Shown one piece after another: positions 42,259 to 52,178 of a stretch of 59,636 nt of DNA. Origin of the DNA: Hominisplanchenecus murintestinalis (lineage in GTDB: Bacteria; Bacillota; Clostridia; Lachnospirales; Lachnospiraceae); NCBI GenBank assembly GCA_004793585.1, contig SRZB01000023.1:1-59636 (forward strand), given 5' to 3'. Every line of letters begins with the position of its first letter. Position 1 is the first letter of the stretch. The position numbers and the translations under genes were made by a program. Below the pieces are notes generated by a model. The model was given only the letters and a program-made list of their open reading frames with translations, was not told the origin of the DNA and did not search any database.

Positions 42259-42745
42259 AGAATAAAAGCTGTGTTCCTCAAACGCTTCTACAAAACGCTA
42301 TCTGGAAAACTCGTCAATTGCAGTATACTGATAGAAACGCTGTCCTTTTGCTCCGTTTACAAGGCATACGGAGGGAACAAATTTCACATCAATCTGTATG
42401 CGCTGGCCGGGATGCTGCATCTGCTCATAAGGTTTTGCGGCATATTTGGGATTGGCGGGTTTCACAGCCATGATCCCCTGCTTACGAAGGAAGCGGTATA
42501 ACCCCGGAATAGAACGGGAATAGCCGCCTGCATGAGTTTTACCCAGAAAACAACCAGTCCGGCATCAGGATTACGCCTGCGCATATCGGTAATGAGTTTG
42601 ATTTCCTGGGGCGTATGCTGGTTCGGATGGTGATGAGGTCTGCGGGAACGGTCACGCAAAGACTCGACAGAGCCGTCATAACGGCGCTTTCACCGATAGA
42701 TATACTGTCGGTTGGTCTTATATCTTATGGCAGCTTTGGCATATA
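42258..42745 (-). pseudogene. IS481-family transposase remnant
   Basis: Read on the minus strand the sequence gives KTNRQYIYR, a stop where Trp is expected, KRRYDGSVESLRDRSRRPHH, HPNQHTPQEIKLITDMRRR, LVVFWVKL, then a frameshift into GYSRSIPGLYRFLRKQGIMA and on to QYTAIDEFSR followed by another TGG-to-TAG change. This is an IS481 integrase-core transposase with at least two nonsense codons and one frameshift. It is inactive, and it interrupts the AlbA-type gene. Confidence 0.8.
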
Positions 42746-42765
42746 TGCATATTTCATAAAAAGCA

Positions 42766-42794
42766 TTGACGCAAGGGGAGAAAATTGTTATAGT
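42766..42794 (+). promoter_or_regulatory. Promoter of GH84 gene
   Basis: TTGACG (42766-42771), a 17-nt spacer and TATAGT (42789-42794) lie about 80 bases before the GH84 start. A 9-bp inverted repeat, TTTCATAAA (42752-42760) and TTTATGAAA (42812-42820), brackets this promoter and may be an operator. Confidence 0.65.
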
Positions 42795-42869
42795 TTATAT
42801 AACTGGCATTGTTTATGAAACAGTGTAGTATATGTGAAGTGACAAGAATTCTCAAAAAGGAGGAAAAAG

Positions 42870-45800
42870 ATGAAGAAGTGTAACAAAAAGAAGGGATGGG
42901 GAATCCACGTTTTAAGTGTGTTTATGCTTATGCTGGCGTTCTGTCTGCCTGTATCAGCCGGAGTGCAGGAGGGAGAGGGTGAATATGAAGTTTACCCTAC
43001 GCCTCAGAATGTTGTGTATGGAGATGGCACAGTGGCTCTGACAGATCAGATAAATGTGACATATGGCGACACGGTTGACGCATATACAAAAACAAGAGTT
43101 TTAAATACATTAGAGGTACTGGATCTTGAAGCGAGTACGTCATCTGCAGCAGCAAATGTGAATCTGATTGTAGGTGTATACGGTCAGGCGGGAGATCCTG
43201 CGGCTGCTTATGGTGCTTCTCATAATGTAGACGCGTCGATTTATGAAAAGTATGATGCATATACCCTGTGGATTCAGGGAAAGGATATCGTTATTCTTGG
43301 AAAAAATACAGACGCGGCATATTATGGCGTTACTACGCTGAAGAGAATTTTTGAGCAGCTGGATGGTAAAAGTGTCAGAGAGTTGACGATGAAAGATTAT
43401 GCAGAGATTGAATTCCGAGGATTTATCGAAGGATACTATGGAAATCCCTGGTCACATGAGGATCGTATAGATCTGATGAAATTCGGCGGTGAGATAAAGA
43501 TGAACCAGTATGTGTTTGCGCCGAAAGATGATCCATATCATAATGAACACTGGCGGGAGCTTTATCCTACGGAAGAAGATCCTAACGGCAGTGATATTAC
43601 AGATATTGCGGCGTTGGCAAAAGCAGGGAATGAAAGCAAATGCTTTTTTGTATATGCATTGCATCCGTTCCAGAACAGTCCGCTCACAGAAGCGAATTAT
43701 GCAGCAGACTTGCAGGTGCTTAAAAACAAACTTGCGCAGGTTATTGAGGCAGGCGTAAGGCAGGTTGCGATTCTGGAGGACGACGCCAGTGCAAATGGAA
43801 GATGGACGGCAACGACGTTGTCACGGCTTCTGACAGATGTAGAGAATTGGCTGAAGGAGATGAAAAATACATATCCGGATTTAAAAACGGATCTTCTTTT
43901 CTGCCCGGGCTGGATGGCTTATGCGAATTCTATGACGAACTCAGGTGATGGGGATGTTCAAAAAATAAAAAGTATCTATGAAAATAGCCCGGATGAAGTT
44001 CGAATTGTAATGACCGGAGGAAAAGTATGGGGAGAGGTAAACGAGCCATTCTCTGATAATTTTTATGCCCGGATGGCAGAGACGAGCAAAGGAGGAAGTT
44101 ATCCATATCTGTGGGTGAACTGGCCTTGTAATGATAATACGCATAATAGCCTGATTATGGGCGGACATAATACAATCTTACACACACAGGTAAACCCGGA
44201 CAAATTCCGTGGGGTTATCCTGAATCCAATGCAGCATTCCGAACCGTCTAAAGTGGGAATTTTTACTGCATCGGACTACTGTTGGAAAATTTGGGATGAG
44301 CCGGAGGAAGGCGATCAGGCATGGGATGACAGTTTTAAGTATATTGATCATATGACGCCGGTGGAATCTGAAGAGTCTAACGCGTTGCGTGAAGTGGCTA
44401 AGCATATGATTAACCAGAAACCGACGCAGCCACAGGTTCAGTTTGAAGAGTCGGTAGAGATTAAGGATCAGATTTTAGAGTTTACGGAAAAGATGAAGGG
44501 AGGAACACTTACTTCAGAGGATATCACGGAGATGCGGGCAGAATTCAAAAAAATTGATGATGCCGTAAAGCTGTATTTAGAGAGAGGCACGAACAGGCGC
44601 ATAGCAGGACAGATGGAGCCATTTATGAACAGTTTTTCTGATACTCTTCAGGCTGATATCAATCTGCTGGATGCCCTGGAGGCGATTTCTGCCGGGGATC
44701 ATGCTACTGCATATGATAAGTATTCACAGGCCATGACTCTGAATGAACGTTCCCAGACATACAGCATTTGGTATGTTAATCATTACGAATATGCTTTAGG
44801 CGGAAGAAAGTATATCAAGCCTTTTACAGAAACAGCGCTGCGTTATCTTTCTGATGAGATGAAGAAAATTGTCGATCCTGAGAATATCCCGTTTGAAAAG
44901 GAATTGATTTTTCAGGTAGGAGGGAGCACTACGGCATCTTCAGTGGAGGGAAGCCCGGCAAATGCTATGGACGGCAGTATGGCAACTACCTATTTGATAA
45001 AAACAAACCAGAAGGTAGGGGATTATATCGGAATAGCTTTCAATATGCCGGTGGAAGTTAAGAATATTCAGCTTGCTCTTACTGTGGATGGGCATCTGGA
45101 GGATTATTTCTATGCCGGAAAAATGGAATATACAGAAGATGGAAAAGTCTGGAAAGAATTTACAGAGGAGTTGCAGCCAGAGAGTGGAACTGAAGTGAAG
45201 ATGGAGCTTCCGGAGGCTGTGACGATAAGAGGGTTCCGCTGGAAATGTACAGATTTGGGCGGTAAAAACCGTTGGCTTGGAATCAAGGACGTGGGATATA
45301 ATGTGAAGGAACAGCAGCAAATAACTGCAGAAAAATATACGGCGGCTTTTTCATGTACTTCCGGATGGACCGTAACAGGAGGTTCTTCCGCAGCGAATAT
45401 AACGGATGATGATGAGAGCAGCTACGTATGGTATAACCCGTCTACCGGAACAAAAGATACCACCCTTGCGGGAGACTATATCCAACTTGACTTGGGAGAA
45501 GCGAAACCGGTAGGACGCGTACGGGTACTAGTCGGCGCCGGAGATGGTGATAAATGGACAGAGTATCATCTGGAGCATTCTGTAAATGGAACAGACTGGA
45601 CGAGTTTACCAGCATATACGGGCGTAACGTCAGGTATGGATACTTATCAGGTAAGCCTTAGGGGGGCGTCTGCGAGATATTTAAGATTAGTAAATAATGT
45701 GACTTTGAACAAATGGGTAAAATTCTGTGATTTTTCTGCCTATGATTATGTAGAAGAGGAAGAAGAGCCAGAAGGCGATATCATGGATTATACAAATACA

Positions 45801-47963
45801 AAGGATGAAAAGTGGAGAGTGGAATACGGATATGAATCTTCGAAAGTATTCCCCAGGGAGAATGCCACTTTGCAGCCGGGAGAGTATATCGGACTGAAAC
45901 TCAGCAGAATCCGTGCCGTGAAAGAAATCAATGTCGCAGGAGCGGGAACAGAATCCCTGATATTGGAGAAATCCATAAACAGGCAGGAATGGAAAGAGGC
46001 AGATAAAGAAGGTGCAGCTCGTTATATTCGATTGATGAATAAAGGCAGTCAGGCAGTTACTTTCAGTTTGGATACATTTGTGGTAACATCAGACGAGATT
46101 TTCCCGATTAGCTTTTTGGATTCGAATATAGGGAATACGGATTCGAATCAGGATGCCAGAAGCTTGAAAACAACAGGAAACTGGCTGGATGGAGACCTCT
46201 CTACGGCAGCAAAATATACTGCGGCACCAAGTGCAGGCTCTTATGTGCTTTATGATTTAGGACAGGAAATTACGATAAAATCCCTTAAGGTATGGGTTAG
46301 TTCGGGAGCTAAAGATTATCCCCGCGATGCAAAGATTCAGGCATCGCTTACAAATGGCGATGCGGCTGAGTGGGAAGATATTCTTGTGATAGGGGATGGC
46401 GTAGCAGACGACAGAGACTCTTCCTTTGACAGAACTCCAACTCAGAATGGCTGGACAGCCGGAACCGGGGCTGTAGGCGTGAACTATGCTTATCAGGCAA
46501 CACAGGAGCCCACACCCGTAAGAGCGAGATATCTGCGTCTGTACTGTACGGCAGCAAATGCAGGACGCTGGGTAGAACTGAATGAGATTGAGATTAATGA
46601 CGGTGAGTATATGCCGACAGCTATTGATCCTACCTTTGAGACAGACGCCACACAGGAGGAAGGGTTTGAAATTTACAGTTTGAATGATGGAAACCTGACC
46701 ACAACTTTTAGTCCGGCGGGCGAGGATAATCAGAGCGGATATTTGATTTATCATTTATCAGATACCGTTGAGGTGGGGCAGATTAATGTGCTGCAAAGCG
46801 GAAATAAGATTAGCCATGCGAAAGTCTCTGTGCGTATCGGAGAGAATGAATGGAAGCCATTGGGAACGATGGATAAGAGCCTTTCTTCTTTTGATACGAC
46901 AGATTTGGAAGCTGTTTATGCTGTAAAAATAGAATGGGAGGGTATAAAACCTGTTCTCTATGAAATTTCTATACAGTTAGGACCGAAGCTGAGCGCTGCT
47001 GAGGAGAGCTTTAAAGCAGCAGATAGAGAGATCGCAGCGGCAGAATCAGCGTTGAAAGGTATTGATGCTCAGATCGCAGCGGCAAAGACTAAGGTGGAAA
47101 CAGCATCGGATGCAGAGGCTAAGCTTCGGGCAGAAGTTGAACTTCAGAATTTGTACGTGCAACAGGCGGAAAAAGCGGCAGATTTAGCTGCAAAGAAAGC
47201 AATTGCGGCAGAAAAGGCAGCAGAAGTAGCAAGACTCCAGGCAGAAAAGCTGCGAATGAGCACGCGGACTGCCGGAACGGCAGAGGAAAAGGCTGAACTG
47301 GAGACAAAAGCACAGCAGCAGGATGATGTTGTGAAAAATGAGCAGGCAGAATATAAGGTTCAGAAGGCAGCTGAAGCTAAAAAGAAACAAGAGAAAGCAA
47401 ACTATGCGGAGATAGCTGCAAAGAAGCAGCAAGAATTGAATGTATTTTTGGATAACAAAAAACCTTCGGTTCCGAATCCGAATCCTAACCCTAACCCTAA
47501 CCCGGGCCCAGGGCCAAATCCGATACCAACACCGGTCAAAGACTTTACATACAAAAATGTGAAGTATAAAGTCCTGAATGCTTCTGCTAAGACAGTTGCT
47601 GCAGTGGGCGTACAGACAAAGAAAGTGAAATCTGTCACAATCAATACGGCAAAAGAGGCGAAGAGCGGAGTAACTTACAAGGTAGTTCAGATTAACGATA
47701 AAGCTTTTAAAGGCTGCAAGAAGCTGACAAAAGTGACAATCGGAAATAATGTGAAGAAGATTGGTAAGGAAGCGTTTGCACAGTGCACGAGATTAAAGAC
47801 TATCAATATGAAGAAGGCTTCCGGCATTACTTCTATTGGCAAGAAAGCGTTTACCAAGATTCAGGCGAAGGCTAAGATTACGGTTCCGGCGAAGAAACTT
47901 AAGAAATACAAGAAGCTTTTGAAGAAAGCCGGAGTACCGAAAAAAGCGGTTATTAAGAAATAA
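42870..47963 (+). CDS. Secreted GH84 hexosaminidase with CBM32, coiled-coil and LRR modules
   Basis: This is a 1,697-residue exported beta-N-acetylglucosaminidase. Order: signal peptide (1-30); GH84 N-terminal alpha/beta domain (about 35-180); GH84 catalytic barrel (from about 187, EFRGFIEGYYGNPWSHEDR) with the paired catalytic aspartates D304-D305 in AILEDDAS; a helical domain; several F5/8-type galactose-binding modules (CBM32-like, about 700-1370); an Ala/Lys/Glu-rich coiled coil (about 1375-1525); a Pro-Asn linker; and C-terminal BspA-like leucine-rich repeats (KAFKGCKKLTKVTIG). It would release GlcNAc from host mucin O-glycans or hyaluronan. No LPXTG motif is present. Confidence 0.94.
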   Translation: MKKCNKKKGWGIHVLSVFMLMLAFCLPVSAGVQEGEGEYEVYPTPQNVVYGDGTVALTDQINVTYGDTVDAYTKTRVLNTLEVLDLEASTSSAAANVNLIVGVYGQAGDPAAAYGASHNVDASIYEKYDAYTLWIQGKDIVILGKNTDAAYYGVTTLKRIFEQLDGKSVRELTMKDYAEIEFRGFIEGYYGNPWSHEDRIDLMKFGGEIKMNQYVFAPKDDPYHNEHWRELYPTEEDPNGSDITDIAALAKAGNESKCFFVYALHPFQNSPLTEANYAADLQVLKNKLAQVIEAGVRQVAILEDDASANGRWTATTLSRLLTDVENWLKEMKNTYPDLKTDLLFCPGWMAYANSMTNSGDGDVQKIKSIYENSPDEVRIVMTGGKVWGEVNEPFSDNFYARMAETSKGGSYPYLWVNWPCNDNTHNSLIMGGHNTILHTQVNPDKFRGVILNPMQHSEPSKVGIFTASDYCWKIWDEPEEGDQAWDDSFKYIDHMTPVESEESNALREVAKHMINQKPTQPQVQFEESVEIKDQILEFTEKMKGGTLTSEDITEMRAEFKKIDDAVKLYLERGTNRRIAGQMEPFMNSFSDTLQADINLLDALEAISAGDHATAYDKYSQAMTLNERSQTYSIWYVNHYEYALGGRKYIKPFTETALRYLSDEMKKIVDPENIPFEKELIFQVGGSTTASSVEGSPANAMDGSMATTYLIKTNQKVGDYIGIAFNMPVEVKNIQLALTVDGHLEDYFYAGKMEYTEDGKVWKEFTEELQPESGTEVKMELPEAVTIRGFRWKCTDLGGKNRWLGIKDVGYNVKEQQQITAEKYTAAFSCTSGWTVTGGSSAANITDDDESSYVWYNPSTGTKDTTLAGDYIQLDLGEAKPVGRVRVLVGAGDGDKWTEYHLEHSVNGTDWTSLPAYTGVTSGMDTYQVSLRGASARYLRLVNNVTLNKWVKFCDFSAYDYVEEEEEPEGDIMDYTNTKDEKWRVEYGYESSKVFPRENATLQPGEYIGLKLSRIRAVKEINVAGAGTESLILEKSINRQEWKEADKEGAARYIRLMNKGSQAVTFSLDTFVVTSDEIFPISFLDSNIGNTDSNQDARSLKTTGNWLDGDLSTAAKYTAAPSAGSYVLYDLGQEITIKSLKVWVSSGAKDYPRDAKIQASLTNGDAAEWEDILVIGDGVADDRDSSFDRTPTQNGWTAGTGAVGVNYAYQATQEPTPVRARYLRLYCTAANAGRWVELNEIEINDGEYMPTAIDPTFETDATQEEGFEIYSLNDGNLTTTFSPAGEDNQSGYLIYHLSDTVEVGQINVLQSGNKISHAKVSVRIGENEWKPLGTMDKSLSSFDTTDLEAVYAVKIEWEGIKPVLYEISIQLGPKLSAAEESFKAADREIAAAESALKGIDAQIAAAKTKVETASDAEAKLRAEVELQNLYVQQAEKAADLAAKKAIAAEKAAEVARLQAEKLRMSTRTAGTAEEKAELETKAQQQDDVVKNEQAEYKVQKAAEAKKKQEKANYAEIAAKKQQELNVFLDNKKPSVPNPNPNPNPNPGPGPNPIPTPVKDFTYKNVKYKVLNASAKTVAAVGVQTKKVKSVTINTAKEAKSGVTYKVVQINDKAFKGCKKLTKVTIGNNVKKIGKEAFAQCTRLKTINMKKASGITSIGKKAFTKIQAKAKITVPAKKLKKYKKLLKKAGVPKKAVIKK

Positions 47964-47980
47964 ATAAAGGGCAAGAACAA

Positions 47981-48538
47981 TCAGAGCGGCGGGGGATTCC
48001 CCGCCGTTTGCCGTGAAATCATAAATTGGGACGGCAGGTAAAAGAACCAGAGAATATTTGACGAGAATGAGGACCAGGCGGCCGGAAGCAGATTCAAATA
48101 TTGGGGAAGATTGGCAAAACCTACATGAATATCGCAGAGGAACATAAGCGTAAGCGCCGTAAGCAGGCTGAAATTTTTCTGGTGTTTGGCAAGTGAGATG
48201 TTGGCATATAGAAACCCGATGTAAATGGCAGCAGGCAGCAGAATGATTTCGGAAAAATATGCCAGTGGGAGAAGAAAGAGTAGTGCAAAAAGAGAGTTTT
48301 TTAGAAGGGAATTCCAGTTTCCGCCTAAAAACAAACGGTAGCAGAGCTGTACCAGGCAGAAGAGCAGTATACCGGTAAGGAAATAGTTTGTAAAAATCAG
48401 AAAGTAATCCGCACATGCAGTAAAAAAAAGCGCGCAAATAACGAAACGCATCTGAGGACGGTTCTGAAGAGGGCGGTTTTTGAGCAGGCAAAATAGAAAG
48501 CACGAAAGAATAAAACTATATTTTATAATGGAATACAA
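47981..48538 (-). CDS. Integral membrane protein, YhhN-like
   Basis: This 185-residue protein has about six hydrophobic segments. The pattern CADYFLIFTNYFLTGILLFC with a following LVQLCYRLFL recalls the YhhN/lysoplasmalogenase group, which hydrolyses vinyl-ether lysophospholipids; plasmalogens occur in anaerobic Clostridia. The assignment is tentative. The start is a TTG at 48538, six bases after a perfect AGGAGG. It converges on the GH84 gene and shares its terminator. Confidence 0.6.
   Translation of the reverse strand: MYSIIKYSFILSCFLFCLLKNRPLQNRPQMRFVICALFFTACADYFLIFTNYFLTGILLFCLVQLCYRLFLGGNWNSLLKNSLFALLFLLPLAYFSEIILLPAAIYIGFLYANISLAKHQKNFSLLTALTLMFLCDIHVGFANLPQYLNLLPAAWSSFSSNILWFFYLPSQFMISRQTAGNPPPL
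47987..48009. terminator. Convergent terminator after GH84 gene
   Basis: CGGCGGGG/CCCCGCCG (47987-47994 and 47999-48006) has a 4-nt loop. It overlaps the 3' end of the membrane protein gene on the other strand, so it can serve both. Confidence 0.75.
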
Positions 48539-48660
48539 GCGGCACCTCCTGAGATTTTACCTGGAGTATAACCGCTTATTTTTAAAATATACGGTAATCA
48601 GGAATGCGGCGTTTTTTAGGGGAGAAGAGCCATAGAAAAAATGGAAAGGTTTGCATTTAG

Positions 48661-48727
48661 AAAACGCCTCAAGAAGCTGAAGTTTCCGGAAAAATATAAC
48701 CGGAAGCCATAGCCGGGGAGGCGTTTT
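48661..48727 (-). terminator. Long inverted repeat after solute-binding gene
   Basis: AAAACGCCTC (48661-48670) and GAGGCGTTTT (48718-48727) pair, with an inner TTCCGG/CCGGAA stem. Read leftward it ends in TTTTC and would terminate the lipoprotein gene. The rest of the 48,541-48,753 gap shows nothing else. Confidence 0.65.
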
Positions 48728-48753
48728 GAGGATTCACACGTGAAACCGGTAAT

Positions 48754-49767
48754 TTACCTGCTGTTTTTAGAAGCAGCTTCGGCAAAGTCAGTATTGACAA
48801 GTTTATCATAGGGAGCGCGTTTCTTTAATTCTCCGGCGCTTTCCAGAATATCCTGTAGAAGTTCAAAGCTGGCCTTTTCAAATATGAGCGTATCGTTCCA
48901 GGTATCCTGTTCAGCATAACGCCGGACAATTGCTGTAATGGTATCTAAATCTGTTTCTACAAACTGCGGCCGGATTACCTGGGCGATTTCTTCTGGCGTA
49001 TGGGAATTCACATAGTCCATTCCGCGCTGGAGGGCATCTGTGAATTTTTGGATAACCTCAGGATGCTCATCTAAATAGCTTGCTTTGGCAGAATAAGCGG
49101 TGTATGGAACGTAGCCGGAATCCACGCCAAGGGAAGCCGCTACGTATCCGACTCCTTCCTGTTCCAATGTGGTAGCTCCCGGTTCAAACTCTACCGTGTA
49201 ATCCCCCTGTCCCCCGGTAAAGGCGGCGGCAGTAGATCCAAAATCTATGCTCTTGTCAATGGAAAGATCAGAATCGGGATCAATGCCTTGCTGTTTTAAG
49301 ATATACTCAAATACCATTTCCGGCATACCGCCATTCCGTCCCCCCAAGACTTTAGTACCTTTTAACTGCTCCCAGGTAAAATCAGGCATTTCCTTCCGGG
49401 CGACCAGAAAATTGCCTGCTCTCTGGGTAAGTTGCGCGAAATTGACGGCGTAGTCCTCAGCGCCTTCATTGAAAGCATAAATGGAAGATTCCGAGCCCAT
49501 AAATCCGATGTCAGCTTCGCCGGAGACAAGAGCGGTCATAGTTTTATCTGCTCCAAATCCGGTAACAAGAGTTAAATCAATCCCTGCATCTTTAAAATAT
49601 CCCTCTTCGATTGCTACATACTGTGGCGCATAAAAAATGGAATGCGCTACTTCGTTGAGTGTTACTTTTGTCATTTCTTCTGAAGAATTCTTGCCGGTTT
49701 TACATCCTGTCAGCAGAATTCCTACCAGTGCAAATACACCAAGATACAAAAAGCTTTTTTTTCTCAT
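48754..49767 (-). CDS. ABC transporter substrate-binding lipoprotein, NMT1/THI5-like
   Basis: This 337-residue lipoprotein (lipobox LLTGC, about residue 22) belongs to the SsuA/ThiY/NMT1-like periplasmic-binding group: EVAHSIFYAPQYVAIEEGYF then GADKTMTALVSGEADIGFMG near the N-terminus. Relatives bind sulfonates, nitrate, taurine or thiamine-precursor pyrimidines. No permease or ATPase gene adjoins it, so its transporter is elsewhere or shared. The ATG follows AAAGGAGC. The ligand is not decidable. Confidence 0.87.
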   Translation of the reverse strand: MRKKSFLYLGVFALVGILLTGCKTGKNSSEEMTKVTLNEVAHSIFYAPQYVAIEEGYFKDAGIDLTLVTGFGADKTMTALVSGEADIGFMGSESSIYAFNEGAEDYAVNFAQLTQRAGNFLVARKEMPDFTWEQLKGTKVLGGRNGGMPEMVFEYILKQQGIDPDSDLSIDKSIDFGSTAAAFTGGQGDYTVEFEPGATTLEQEGVGYVAASLGVDSGYVPYTAYSAKASYLDEHPEVIQKFTDALQRGMDYVNSHTPEEIAQVIRPQFVETDLDTITAIVRRYAEQDTWNDTLIFEKASFELLQDILESAGELKKRAPYDKLVNTDFAEAASKNSR

Positions 49768-50026
49768 TCAAAATGCTCCTTTATTCATGGTTCTATCTTA
49801 CCATATGCGTAAATGGGGAAGTGGTTACAAGTTACTGTTTATGCAGCCTGCAGATTTGTTATGTACGACGCAATATTATGTAAAAATTGTGGAAGAAGAT
49901 AAAAGTAGATGATATAATAAATTGTAAACACCGGTTTCGAGAGGAACAAAATAGGATTTTGAATTTTTGTGAGTGCTCTGAGGAAAAGATTCCGGCGGGA
50001 TGGAAGTGTAAGGATGGAGGATGGCT

Positions 50027-50425
50027 ATGAAGATACGTGGTAAAATTGCTGTATGGTTTTGGATAATATATCTGGGAGGAACTGCCGGGATGTTATATGA
50101 ATTGTTCTTTTCCCGGGACAGCCTGGCAGCGCTGCTTGTAGGATTCGTGATATTTCAGGTAGTATTTCTTCCTATTTTGATAAGGAATTATGTTCGGGTG
50201 GAAAAGGATGTTCTGACAGTTTGTTTCGGTTTTGGGAAAGACAGCGTTTCTATTGAGGAAATCCTGGAAGTGTACAGCACGCATGATCCGATTGCGTCGA
50301 GCGCTGCGTCTCTTGACCGTATCGTAATAAGAAGCAGAAGAAAGGAAATGATGTGTGCTGTACAAGAGAAAGAAAGGCTGTTTGGCGAGCTAAAACGTAT
50401 AAATCCCAAAATACGGTTCAGATGA
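50027..50425 (+). CDS. PH-domain membrane protein (bPH_6-like)
   Basis: This 132-residue protein has two N-terminal transmembrane segments (about 8-55) followed by a short bacterial PH-like beta domain (YVRVEKDVLTVCFGFGKDSVS...) and a C-terminal helix ending LFGELKRINPKIRFR. The bPH_6 family is common in Firmicutes and its role is unknown. The ATG at 50027 is preferred to one six bases earlier because of GGAGG spacing. The gene is single. Confidence 0.75.
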   Translation: MKIRGKIAVWFWIIYLGGTAGMLYELFFSRDSLAALLVGFVIFQVVFLPILIRNYVRVEKDVLTVCFGFGKDSVSIEEILEVYSTHDPIASSAASLDRIVIRSRRKEMMCAVQEKERLFGELKRINPKIRFR

Positions 50426-50474
50426 ATATACAGACTATTTTTTATGTACAAGAACAGATGGAACAGGCATAGGC

Positions 50475-51107
50475 TTACTCCATCTGTTCTTTGTTTTTTG
50501 AGAGGGCTCTTTTCTTTATAAATATGATGACAGCGGCGCAGGCAGCCCCGAACAGAATGAATTTGGCAATACCGGAATAAGAAGCCAGATATTTTACAAT
50601 AATATCCCAGGATTCTCTGGCGGCGACGCCAACCCATACGAGTACGGTGTTCCACAGAAAACTTCCAAGAGTGGTCAGCAAAAGGAAGGGAGTGAGATTT
50701 ATCCGTGCGAATCCGGCGGGAATAGAAATCAGGCTGCGTACCATAGGAATAAAGCGGCAGAAAAATACTGTGCTGATTCCAGTGTGGTTGAACCATTCTA
50801 CCGCTTTGTCTACGTCATCCGGATAGAGATGAAGCAGTTTTCCAATACGGCCGTTCAAAATACCTTTCAGGCGGCGGGGAGGCAGCAGGTATCCTACGCC
50901 ATAGAGTACAATAGCGCCGATCAGGGAACCGGCTGTGGCAGCCAGGATTACCGCCCAGATATTCAGGCTGGTATAAGTGGTCATGAAGCCGCCGAAGGTC
51001 AGGATAACTTCTGATGGGATAGGCGGGAAAATATTTTCGATGGCGATAAGAAGGGCGACTCCCCAGTAGCCGTATTGCTGCATGACAGAAATAATCCAGT
51101 TTTGCAT
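50475..51107 (-). CDS. DedA family membrane protein
   Basis: This 210-residue DedA/SNARE-associated protein has the family marks ENIFPPIPSEVILTFGGF near residue 25 and FCRFIPMVRSLISIPAGFAR near residue 118, with several membrane and re-entrant segments. Members of the family are implicated in flipping undecaprenyl phosphate or phospholipids. The ATG at 51107 follows GGAGGTTCT. A much longer open frame upstream is only antisense to the ZIP gene. Confidence 0.93.
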   Translation of the reverse strand: MQNWIISVMQQYGYWGVALLIAIENIFPPIPSEVILTFGGFMTTYTSLNIWAVILAATAGSLIGAIVLYGVGYLLPPRRLKGILNGRIGKLLHLYPDDVDKAVEWFNHTGISTVFFCRFIPMVRSLISIPAGFARINLTPFLLLTTLGSFLWNTVLVWVGVAARESWDIIVKYLASYSGIAKFILFGAACAAVIIFIKKRALSKNKEQME

Positions 51108-51267
51108 AGAACCTCCAAAAAGGTTTCTTTCTTTGAAATATATGTATGTACAGAGCCGGATATTACGGATAGTGTGCCGTTTTTGGGGAATAAACATATT
51201 ATAGAAACAGAGCCGCTGACATCCGGCATTTCCGGATAGCAGCAGGGTAGAGATAAGGGAGGACAGT

Positions 51268-52050
51268 ATGGATAAAAATGTGATTTTGGGTGTGCTCATC
51301 CCGTTTTTTGGAACGACTCTTGGGGCAGGAATGGTATTTTTTCTGAAAAAGAGAATGGGGGCAAAGCTTGAGAAATCTCTACTGGGATTTGCAGCGGGGG
51401 TTATGATCGCAGCGTCCGTATGGTCGCTGCTTATTCCGTCTATCGGGATGGCGGAGGAGCAGGAAGTGGTACCGTGGGTTCCGGCAGCGGCAGGATTTTT
51501 GCTGGGAGTCTTGTTTCTGCTGGCTCTTGATATGTTGATTCCGCATCTGCATCTGGATAATGAGAAGCCAGAGGGTGTGAAATCAAGCTTGAAAAAAAGT
51601 ACAATGCTGATGCTGGCGGTGACGCTCCATAATATTCCGGAGGGAATGGCAGTTGGGGTGGTATTTTCCGGTTTATTGGTGCAGGACGCCTTGATATCGG
51701 CGGCGGGAGCATTTGCATTGTCTATTGGGATTGCCATACAGAACTTTCCGGAAGGAGCAATTATCTCTATGCCTCTGAAAACCGGAGGAATGTCAGGAAC
51801 AAAAGCATTTCTATACGGAACGGCATCAGGGGTAGTGGAGCCGATAGCGGCAGTGGCGACAATCCTGTTGACAGGCATTATTTATCCGGCGCTGCCGTAC
51901 TTGCTGTCTTTTGCGGCGGGAGCAATGATTTATGTAGTGGTGGAAGAACTGATTCCGGAGTCTCAGGCAGGGGAAAATACAGATATTGGCACGATTGGGG
52001 TGGCATTGGGATTTGCACTGATGATGGTTTTGGATGTGGCGCTGGGATAA
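51268..52050 (+). CDS. ZIP family metal transporter
   Basis: This 260-residue transporter has eight likely membrane helices and the two ZIP metal-site motifs HNIPEG (about residue 121) and QNFPEG (about residue 156). A histidine run in the third loop (IPHLHLD) fits the family. It imports zinc or a related divalent metal. The ATG follows AAGGGAGGACAGT. It is divergent from the DedA gene, with about 160 bases between them. Confidence 0.93.
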   Translation: MDKNVILGVLIPFFGTTLGAGMVFFLKKRMGAKLEKSLLGFAAGVMIAASVWSLLIPSIGMAEEQEVVPWVPAAAGFLLGVLFLLALDMLIPHLHLDNEKPEGVKSSLKKSTMLMLAVTLHNIPEGMAVGVVFSGLLVQDALISAAGAFALSIGIAIQNFPEGAIISMPLKTGGMSGTKAFLYGTASGVVEPIAAVATILLTGIIYPALPYLLSFAAGAMIYVVVEELIPESQAGENTDIGTIGVALGFALMMVLDVALG

Positions 52051-52178
52051 ACTACCGGTTTTAATCCCAAATTTTTTTCAGGAAACTGCCACAGGATTTT
52101 CAATATTTTCCCATAAAACAGACAAAATTTCCGCTTATGCTAAAGCAAAGAGAAAATAAATGGAAAGGATGTTTGCGT

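Noticed and set aside
51108-51878. Upstream extension of the DedA open frame
   Set aside because: This part is antisense to the ZIP transporter gene, and the true DedA start at 51107 has a GGAGG ribosome binding site.
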